A stretch of DNA of 5,130 nt from Methanobacteriota archaeon (GTDB lineage: Archaea > Thermoplasmatota > E2 > DHVEG-1), in assembly GCA_026394435.1 (NCBI GenBank), contig JAPKYG010000072.1:1-5130 (forward strand). Direction: 5' to 3'. Positions 1 through 5,130 of this stretch are shown piece by piece; the first letter of the stretch is position 1; every line of letters starts with the position of its first letter. The position numbers and the translations under genes were made by a program. The notes under the pieces were generated by a model that saw only the letters and a list, made by a program, of their open reading frames with translations, ran no database searches and had not been told where the DNA came from.

Positions 1-2562
1 ATAGATAATTGCAAGAATCATCAGAAATGTAAATACAAAAAACGATTTCAGTAGCAGGTTCCGTCGTTTGAATTTCTCTATAAGGTTTCCCTCTCGCAAG
101 ATAAAGACATAGATCTGCGGAGAAAGTAACGTTATCGCAAAGGAAACTGTACCTGCCAACACCTTTGCATCATTCTCCATCGCACCATGACCCATCATGT
201 AATTATACGAGAGGATATACCCTGCCGCAATAGAAAGACCAAACACGATGCCATCAACAATCATCATAACCCGCTGCCTCCTCGAAATAATCGGCTCTGA
301 CAATTTCGATGGATTACGCTTCATGATGTTCTTATCAGCAGAATCCGTACTCACACCAACGCCAGGGAACGTTTCCATAACAACATTCGACCATAACAAC
401 TGCAGCGGCATTAAAGGAACAGGATATCCCAAAAGAGGTGTGATGAGAACACCAACTACTTTCCCGATATTATTCGTAATGAGGTACCGAATCAGTTTTT
501 TAAGGTTCTGATACACCCGTCGTCCTTCCTCAACTGCATTAACAATGGTAGAAAAATTATCATCGGTAAGAATAATATTTGCTGCTTCCTGAGCCACTTG
601 CGTTCCAGCGCGACCCATGGCAATGCCGACATCAGCTTTCTTTAACGCAGGAGCATCATTGACACCATCTCCCGTCATAGCAACGATATGATCTTTCGCG
701 CGTAATTTCTCGACTATTTTCAGTTTATCAAGCGGCGCAACACGAGAATAGACTCGAAGATGCTCCACATGTTCCCCGAACTCTTCATCATTCATCTGCT
801 CCAGGTCTTTTCCGTCTATTGCTTGATCTATGTCAGTCGCAATTCCAACACTCTCAGCGATTGAAAAACCGGTTTTTTTACTATCACCAGTAATCATCAC
901 AACAGTGATGTTCGCGTCTTTTGTCTCCTGAATCATCTGCTTGACTTCATCCTTTGGCGGGTCGTAGATTGCAGCTGTTGCAAGGAACGTAAAACCTGTA
1001 AGATTATTTACATCGATTTTCTTTAGATTACCTACGTTTGTTTTTTTTATAAAACCGATAAGCCGAAAACCTTTTTCCGATCGTGTCGACAGCTCTTTTC
1101 CAATATGATGCCGGTGATGATCGTCAAGTAGCTGGGTCTTCCCATCGATGTAATACGAATCGCAGAACGTGAGAATCTTTTCCGGGGCACCCTTGATATA
1201 AATATCATGAGTCCCTGAGCCATCCTGGGTGAGAATTGCAGAAAACATAAGTTCAGAAGAAAACGGAACACTATCAATGATATGGAATATATCAAATTGA
1301 TTCGGTTTAAACCCGTTTAAAATCGACGCCTTAATTAACGCAATCTCAGTAGGATCTCCTAGTTCCTTGACCACGTTTCCATCTTGTTCGACGACCTGAG
1401 CGGTAGAGCATTTCACCGATGTTAAAAAGATATCATGTAAGAGAGCAGATTTCCCTTCCGCAATCATTTTAAATATATCAGACATGACATGAAATTTCGT
1501 GCCAATAAAAAACTCTTTTACCGTCATATCATGTTTGGTGATGGTGCCTGTTTTATCGGTACAAATATAATCAACATTCCCAAGCGTTTCTACTGAAGAT
1601 AGCTGTTTGACGATCACTGAGTTTTTCGCGAGTCGTTCCATCGCAAGCGACAACGCAATCGTCATAGACGCAGGCAGCCCTTCCGGAAACACGGCAACCA
1701 TGATACTAATCGCAAGAAGCACAGAGAATCCCAAATCATTAGGATTTCTGATGTACCCCATCACTAAAACAAGAACAAGAGAAACAATAGCCAATGCCAC
1801 CAACGCCTTGACTTCGCGGTCCATCTTTTTCTGTAATGGAGTACGCTCTTCTTTCGCCTCCTGAATATTGACTGCGATTTTCCCGATTTCCGTGACATTC
1901 CCTGTTTTAACGACCAGTGCTTTCCCATACCCATTTAGTATTTTACTGCCGGCAAACACGATGTTTTTCATCTCATACAGTTCAAGATCAATCTCGTGGA
2001 TCTGATGCGTGTTTTTGTGAATAGGTTCGCTTTCTCCAGTGAGATGCGCTTCATCAACAAGCATGTTTGTCGCTTCAATTAATCGTGCATCAGCAGGGAT
2101 GATATCGCCGGATTCAAACACAATGATATCACCAGGGACGAGGAACTTGGAGGCGATGACTTCCACCGTTCCATTCCGTATGACCTTACATTGTGGAGAA
2201 AGAATTTTTTTGAGTTCCTCTGCCGCTTTTTCTGCTTTTCCCTCCTGTATCAAACTGATAACTGTATTGATGATAACAACACCGACAATCGCTAATGCCT
2301 CAAGAATATCTTTAATGATGAAGAATGAGAGGAGAGAGGCAATAATCAGAATAAGTGCCATTGGTTCGATGAGTGCTTCAATTATTTTTCTGAAAATGGA
2401 TTTCTTTTTTTCTTGTGCAAATTCATTTAGCCCATACCCGCGCTTGCGTTCCTCTGCTTTTACATCTGAAAGGCCTTGTAGAGATGTCTGGAATCTTGTA
2501 AACAATTCTTCTATTGATTGGGAAGAGAAATTTCCTGAGAAATCGATTTTTTCAGATTCCAT
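1..2562 (-). CDS. P2-type cation-transporting P-type ATPase (calcium-pump-like), C-terminus cut by window edge
   Basis: This is an ATP-driven membrane pump moving a cation across the cytoplasmic membrane. The frame is open for 854 codons from ATG at 2562, behind a GGGAG Shine-Dalgarno, to the window edge with no stop. Read by hand, the order is: cytosolic N-terminus (1-55); M1-M2 (about 58-105); actuator domain with TGES (175-178); M3-M4 (about 250-305) with PEGLP (Glu294); phosphorylation motif DKTGT (Asp336); nucleotide domain with GDPTE and KGAPE (Lys457); DPPK (from Asp534); TGD (Asp560 last); TGDGVNDAP (from 630); M5-M6 (about 693-740); M7-M9 up to 854. M10 and the tail are missing, probably a few dozen residues. 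PEGLP in M4 and QLLWSN in M6 place it with P2A/P2B pumps. The binding sites deviate from SERCA: Lys701 replaces the M5 Glu, and M6 reads Asn726, Met729, Glu730, closer to plasma-membrane Ca pumps. The family is certain; the transported ion is not, and Ca2+ is only the default guess. Confidence 0.93.
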   Translation of the reverse strand, partial: MESEKIDFSGNFSSQSIEELFTRFQTSLQGLSDVKAEERKRGYGLNEFAQEKKKSIFRKIIEALIEPMALILIIASLLSFFIIKDILEALAIVGVVIINTVISLIQEGKAEKAAEELKKILSPQCKVIRNGTVEVIASKFLVPGDIIVFESGDIIPADARLIEATNMLVDEAHLTGESEPIHKNTHQIHEIDLELYEMKNIVFAGSKILNGYGKALVVKTGNVTEIGKIAVNIQEAKEERTPLQKKMDREVKALVALAIVSLVLVLVMGYIRNPNDLGFSVLLAISIMVAVFPEGLPASMTIALSLAMERLAKNSVIVKQLSSVETLGNVDYICTDKTGTITKHDMTVKEFFIGTKFHVMSDIFKMIAEGKSALLHDIFLTSVKCSTAQVVEQDGNVVKELGDPTEIALIKASILNGFKPNQFDIFHIIDSVPFSSELMFSAILTQDGSGTHDIYIKGAPEKILTFCDSYYIDGKTQLLDDHHRHHIGKELSTRSEKGFRLIGFIKKTNVGNLKKIDVNNLTGFTFLATAAIYDPPKDEVKQMIQETKDANITVVMITGDSKKTGFSIAESVGIATDIDQAIDGKDLEQMNDEEFGEHVEHLRVYSRVAPLDKLKIVEKLRAKDHIVAMTGDGVNDAPALKKADVGIAMGRAGTQVAQEAANIILTDDNFSTIVNAVEEGRRVYQNLKKLIRYLITNNIGKVVGVLITPLLGYPVPLMPLQLLWSNVVMETFPGVGVSTDSADKNIMKRNPSKLSEPIISRRQRVMMIVDGIVFGLSIAAGYILSYNYMMGHGAMENDAKVLAGTVSFAITLLSPQIYVFILREGNLIEKFKRRNLLLKSFFVFTFLMILAIIY

Positions 2563-2568
2563 TTTTTT

Positions 2569-2573
2569 CTCCC
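2569..2573 (-). promoter_or_regulatory. Shine-Dalgarno site of the P-type ATPase gene
   Basis: The minus strand reads GGGAG six bases before the ATG at 2562. It supports that start, and no other in-frame start nearby is better supplied. The first transmembrane segment then falls near residue 58, normal for P2 ATPases. Confidence 0.6.
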
Positions 2574-2602
2574 ATTGGTTGTCTCAGGTGAAATCATGTT
2601 CT

Positions 2603-2619
2603 CTTTTATCTAGTTTTCA
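2603..2619 (-). promoter_or_regulatory. Putative archaeal BRE/TATA promoter for the P-type ATPase
   Basis: On the minus strand TGAAAAC (2613-2619), a BRE-like purine-rich element, is followed directly by TAGATAAAAG (2603-2612), which resembles a TATA box. Usual archaeal spacing would start transcription near 2581, giving a leader of about 19 bases that contains the GGGAG site. An alternative AT-rich box on the same strand (around 2630-2640) would give a longer leader. Judged by eye only; the TATA match is imperfect. Confidence 0.35.
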
Positions 2620-2649
2620 TTTATGATAAAAATATTAAGAATCATCTGT

Positions 2650-2668
2650 TGAAAACCATAAATTATTA
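2650..2668 (+). promoter_or_regulatory. Putative archaeal BRE/TATA promoter for the phosphofructokinase
   Basis: On the plus strand TGAAAAC (2650-2656) precedes an AT-rich box reading CATAAATTATTA (2657-2668). With the box centred near 2662, transcription would start around 2686-2688, leaving a leader of about 30 bases before the ATG at 2719. The arrangement mirrors the opposing ATPase promoter. The elements are degenerate and unconfirmed. Confidence 0.35.
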
Positions 2669-2709
2669 AAGAGTTGAAAGATAAAGGAATTCGACAAAAT
2701 AAAGATGAT

Positions 2710-2715
2710 GGGGGG
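2710..2715 (+). promoter_or_regulatory. G-rich ribosome binding site deciding the phosphofructokinase start
   Basis: Six consecutive G bases end three bases before ATG 2719. They can pair with the CCUCC end of 16S rRNA, allowing one G-U pair. The spacing is short. Together with family alignment, this favours ATG 2719 over the upstream in-frame TTG at 2674, which would add 15 polar residues with no counterpart in the family. Confidence 0.5.
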
Positions 2716-2718
2716 CTT

Positions 2719-3765
2719 ATGAAAAAAATAGGTATCTTAACAGGTGGCGGTGATTGCCCGGGGCTTAACGCTGTTATTCGGGCTGTTGTAAAAAAATCCT
2801 CCAAGAATAATTGGGAGGTTCTCGGTATTCTCGATGGATGGAAAGGTCTCATTGAAGGTAATGTCATGCCACTCAACGATCAGCACATTTCAGGGATTTT
2901 ACCAAAAGGTGGCACAATCCTTGGAACGTCTCGGACAAATCCGTTTAAAGAACAGGGGCTCGTCGATAAAGTCTTAAAGAATATAAAAAAGTTAAAGATT
3001 GATGCACTCATCGCCATTGGTGGAGAAGATACTCTAGGAGTTGCCTTAAAAATGTATAAGCTGGGCGTCCCTATTGTAGGTGTCCCTAAAACCATTGATA
3101 ACGACATCTCAGGAACGGATTACACGTTTGGATTTGATACCGCGGTTTCTATTGTTACTGATGCAATTGACCGGCTTCATACCACTGCAGAATCCCATCA
3201 TCGTATCATGATCCTTGAGGTGATGGGCAGACATGCAGGATGGATTGCGACTGTATCTGGTATTGCCGGCGGTGCAGACGAAATCCTTATTCCAGAAAAA
3301 CCTTTTAACATTGAGGCGGTCTGTAAAAATTTAAAAGCACGTCATGACAGCGGGAAAAAGTTTAGCATCGTGGTTGTTTCTGAGGGAGCAAAACCAAGAG
3401 ATAATGACCACTTTGAGACATTATCTGAAGAAAAAGATGAGTTTGGTCATGTCAGACTCGGTGGAATCGGACAGCGTCTTGCGAAAGAAATTGAGAAACG
3501 ATTAGGTGTTGAGACACGGTTCACGGTTCTTGGACATGTTCAACGTGGGGGATCTCCTACGGCATACGACCGGGTTCTGGCGACACGATATGGTGTTGCC
3601 GCAGTTGAATTGGTTAAGAGCGGACATTTTGGAAAAATGGTGGCCTTAAGAGGATATAAAATCGTCCCGGTTGATCTGAATGAATCAGTAACAAAACTCA
3701 GAACCGTGGATATGGACATCTATGAGATTGCCTCAACCTTTTTTGCAAAACCTCATAATGAATAA
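2719..3765 (+). CDS. pfp: 6-phosphofructokinase, predicted pyrophosphate-dependent (group III PFK family)
   Basis: It phosphorylates fructose 6-phosphate to fructose 1,6-bisphosphate in the cytosol. If pyrophosphate is the donor the step is reversible and serves both glycolysis and gluconeogenesis. The 348-residue protein starts with MKKIGILTGGGDCPG, and from this ATG its numbering follows Bacillus PFK through residue 171: Gly11, Arg72, catalytic TIDND with Asp127 and Asp129, Arg162, MGR at 169-171. Further on, GHVQRGGSP (272-280) supplies the fructose-phosphate site, with Arg267 and Arg276 matching Bacillus Arg243 and Arg252. The offset of 24 residues comes from an insertion near 225-250, typical of the longer group III enzymes. 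The donor site reads GGEDT (Asp104) and PKTIDND (Lys124); ATP-PFKs have Gly at both positions, and Asp plus Lys is the known pyrophosphate signature. The gene is divergent from the ion pump and convergent with RNase Z. The family is secure; the phosphoryl donor is inferred from these two residues. Mixed donor use remains possible. Confidence 0.93.
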   Translation: MKKIGILTGGGDCPGLNAVIRAVVKKSSKNNWEVLGILDGWKGLIEGNVMPLNDQHISGILPKGGTILGTSRTNPFKEQGLVDKVLKNIKKLKIDALIAIGGEDTLGVALKMYKLGVPIVGVPKTIDNDISGTDYTFGFDTAVSIVTDAIDRLHTTAESHHRIMILEVMGRHAGWIATVSGIAGGADEILIPEKPFNIEAVCKNLKARHDSGKKFSIVVVSEGAKPRDNDHFETLSEEKDEFGHVRLGGIGQRLAKEIEKRLGVETRFTVLGHVQRGGSPTAYDRVLATRYGVAAVELVKSGHFGKMVALRGYKIVPVDLNESVTKLRTVDMDIYEIASTFFAKPHNE

Positions 3766-3801
3766 ATCGTTGATGATATTTCCTAAGCTATTAATTTACA
3801 G

Positions 3802-4722
3802 TTATTTTTTTAATTTTATTTCAATTTCCTGAAAATCTTTCGGGACAAATGACTGAACAAAAATTTTCCTCGCATCATTCTCTAACACCCGGTAATCAAG
3901 ATACCGGGGGCTGACGTGCACTAAAAATAGTTTTTCTACCTTTGCCTTTTTTGCTATTTCTGCCGCTTGCGCTGCGGTCGTATGTCCATATTCTTTTGCG
4001 ATATCTTCGAGTTCTGAGTCAAAGGTTGCCTCATGGACTAAGACATCTGCATTCTTCGAAAACGCTATCATCTCCTCACAAGGCATAGTATCACCAGATA
4101 TCACGATTTTTCTGCCTCTTCTTGAAGGACCTAGTATCATGCCCGGTGTGATTTTCTTGCCATTCGCAAGAGTTATGGTTTGTCCACATTGCAATTTACT
4201 AAACAATGGTCCCTCAGGGATCCCTAATTCCAAAGCCTTAGGTTTGTTGAATTTCCCGGGGCGTTGATGTTCTTCAAGACAGAAGGAGAACGCAGGGACA
4301 TTATGTTTTACTTTCAACATATGGATGCTATAATCCTCGAATTCGACCTCATCACCATTGGTTATGTCATGTGAAATAATCTCGTAGGATGGCCGAAAAT
4401 ATCCAAGTGTTAAAAGATGGTCGGTAAGATCCTCCATCCCCGTTGGTCCATAAATGTGAAGTGGTTTGTCTCGATCGTTCAACTGCATGGTTTGAATCAA
4501 GCCAGGCAACCCAAGAAAATGATCGCCATGAAAATGGGTAATGAAGATTTTCGAAATCTGCATATAGCTGAGGTTTGATTGCTGGAACTGTCGTTGGGTT
4601 CCTTCCCCGCAGTCGAACAACAAGATTTCACTGCCTCTTTTGATAGCAAGGGATGAAACGTTTCGCTTCACGGTGGGCCAGCTTCCACCTGTTCCAAGAA
4701 AGATGATACGCAGTTGTGTCAT
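3802..4722 (-). CDS. rnz: Ribonuclease Z (tRNA 3' processing endonuclease, short form)
   Basis: This zinc-dependent metallo-beta-lactamase-fold endonuclease removes the 3' trailer from precursor tRNAs, leaving a 3' end ready for CCA addition. The 306-residue protein is complete and of normal short-form length. From ATG 4722 its key residues fall at the same numbers as in Bacillus RNase Z: HFHGDH at 63-68 (His63, His65, Asp67, His68), His140, Asp211 in SGDT, His247 in GHTTAAQAAEIA, and His269 in HVSPRY. The N-terminal FLGTGGSWPT and FDCGEGTQRQ motifs are also present. The Gly/Pro-rich stretch after His140 (about 150-180) fits the flexible arm that grips tRNA. The frame extends upstream to GTG 4740 and TTG 4743, but that seven-residue extension is not family-like. 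No good Shine-Dalgarno precedes any candidate start. The gene begins 39 bases after the methyltransferase stop and is likely its operon partner. Confidence 0.95.
   Translation of the reverse strand: MTQLRIIFLGTGGSWPTVKRNVSSLAIKRGSEILLFDCGEGTQRQFQQSNLSYMQISKIFITHFHGDHFLGLPGLIQTMQLNDRDKPLHIYGPTGMEDLTDHLLTLGYFRPSYEIISHDITNGDEVEFEDYSIHMLKVKHNVPAFSFCLEEHQRPGKFNKPKALELGIPEGPLFSKLQCGQTITLANGKKITPGMILGPSRRGRKIVISGDTMPCEEMIAFSKNADVLVHEATFDSELEDIAKEYGHTTAAQAAEIAKKAKVEKLFLVHVSPRYLDYRVLENDARKIFVQSFVPKDFQEIEIKLKK
3805..3827 (+). terminator. Possible oligo-T terminator for the phosphofructokinase transcript
   Basis: About 40 bases after the phosphofructokinase stop the plus strand has seven T residues (3805-3811), then further T runs at 3814-3817, 3819-3821 and 3825-3827. 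There is no clear hairpin. Archaeal RNA polymerase can stop at T-rich stretches alone, so this could end the transcript. The tract lies inside the 3' end of the convergent RNase Z gene, where it is read as Lys-rich codons, so the T runs may be partly a coding effect. Confidence 0.35.
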
Positions 4723-4761
4723 GCTACAGACGGATACCACCAAAGGGTAAAAGTGTTTTGG

Positions 4762-5130
4762 TTACTTCTGGTAGACAACAAAATATCGAGTGAGACTACG
4801 ATGGACGCGAAACTCATGGATTTCTACGAGGGAAAGGTATTTTTCTCCAAGACAAACCATCGATTTATCAGACAAACCGACCACTGCTTTGCCGCTCTTT
4901 TTTAGAAGAGAGGCAATAGAAGCAAATGCCCGTTCATAGAGCATCGCCAGGTTTTCTCCTTTTGTTGTTGTCGCTTTTCCGTATGGAAAATCAGTGATTA
5001 CTGCATCAACGATAGAAACCGACTGAGGGATATTTCCAATATCACAACACGATAATTCATAGTTTTTAATTGAGTAGAAATCAAGGGTTTTTTTACATCC
5101 ATCAATCATTTTTTGTTCAATATCACTGCC
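4762..5130 (-). CDS. trmG10: tRNA (guanine10-N2) methyltransferase, archaeal Trm-G10 type, C-terminal part only
   Basis: This SAM-dependent enzyme methylates the exocyclic N2 of G10 in tRNA. Only the last 122 residues are in the window. The N-terminal THUMP-containing region and SAM motif I lie beyond the right edge, and the frame is open at 5130, so the ATG at 5109 is internal. Visible in order are GSDI (residues 1-4 of the fragment, the acidic end of the SAM pocket), CCDIGNIP, the catalytic N2-guanine motif DFPYG (47-51) followed by LYERAF, a GKAVVGLSD strand, and HRSLTRYFVV at the C-terminus, which I recognise from archaeal Trm-G10 proteins. The general N-methyltransferase motif is D/N-P-P-Y/F; Phe in the second position is acceptable in this family. 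The protein ends at TAA 4762-4764, just upstream of RNase Z on the same strand. Related THUMP methyltransferases such as bacterial RlmL share the fold but fit the tail less well. Confidence 0.85.
   Translation of the reverse strand, partial: GSDIEQKMIDGCKKTLDFYSIKNYELSCCDIGNIPQSVSIVDAVITDFPYGKATTTKGENLAMLYERAFASIASLLKKSGKAVVGLSDKSMVCLGEKYLSLVEIHEFRVHRSLTRYFVVYQK

Noticed and set aside
1105..1119. His-rich HHRHH stretch (residues 482-486) in the pump nucleotide domain as a metal sensor
   Set aside because: It is very short, lies in a variable loop after KGAPE, and nothing else suggests metal sensing. Chance composition is a sufficient explanation.
1..2562. Possible frameshift or pseudogene, since only short pieces of this strand stood out at first
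   Set aside because: Reading the minus-strand frame codon by codon gave 854 codons without a stop, with every P-type motif in order. The gene looks short only because its stop lies beyond the edge.
2039..2626. 195-codon open frame on the plus strand, Ser- and Ile-rich
   Set aside because: It lies antisense to the well-supported P-type ATPase, whose actuator domain and M1-M4 motifs are continuous here. Its translation resembles no family and its composition is that of a reverse-complement shadow.
2674..2718. Upstream TTG start adding 15 residues to the phosphofructokinase
   Set aside because: The extension is polar and has no family counterpart. ATG 2719 has a G-rich binding site, and residue numbers from it match Bacillus PFK through the catalytic motifs.
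2563..2718. Riboswitch, small RNA or tRNA in the divergent spacer
   Set aside because: The spacer is AT-rich with only a 7-base inverted repeat. There is no stable stem set, no tRNA-like arms, and little leader length left after the predicted promoters.
4723..4743. Upstream TTG or GTG start adding up to seven residues to RNase Z
   Set aside because: Numbering from ATG 4722 places all zinc ligands exactly where Bacillus RNase Z has them. The extension has no ribosome site.
1..5130. CRISPR array, insertion sequence, attachment site or other mobile signature
   Set aside because: No regularly spaced repeats, no transposase or integrase motifs and no long direct or inverted repeats were found on reading both strands. 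The genes are housekeeping or transport types.

Overview
The window looks like an archaeal chromosome segment, probably euryarchaeal, though I cannot place it more closely. Two things point to Archaea. The right edge carries the end of an archaeal-type tRNA G10 methyltransferase followed by RNase Z, a typical archaeal tRNA-maturation pairing. The spacer between the two divergent genes carries BRE/TATA-like elements rather than bacterial -35/-10 boxes. Composition is moderately AT-rich and coding is dense. I see no mobile element, CRISPR array, tRNA/rRNA gene or long repeat, and no uncoded stretch longer than about 160 bases.

Layout. Positions 1-2562 (minus) hold a P2-type (calcium-pump-like) cation-transporting P-type ATPase. 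Its first 854 residues are present and its C-terminus lies beyond the left edge. Positions 2563-2718 are a divergent promoter region. Positions 2719-3765 (plus) encode a complete 348-residue 6-phosphofructokinase carrying the Asp104/Lys124 signature of pyrophosphate-dependent enzymes. A 36-base convergent gap follows. Positions 3802-4722 (minus) encode a complete 306-residue RNase Z with all catalytic zinc ligands. Positions 4762-5130 (minus) encode the last 122 residues of the tRNA G10 methyltransferase, which lies upstream of RNase Z and is probably in the same transcript.

How the genes work together. The right-hand pair acts on tRNA: one modifies G10, the other cuts the 3' trailer. The phosphofructokinase is a glycolytic/gluconeogenic enzyme that shares an intergenic control region with the ion pump, but shared orientation is the only link I can see. 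The window is mostly core metabolism and RNA processing, and I did not find a new multi-gene system. The most notable points are the predicted pyrophosphate dependence of the phosphofructokinase, a lysine in the cation-binding segment M5 of the pump (normally a glutamate in SERCA-type pumps), and a roughly mirror-symmetric promoter pair between the two genes.
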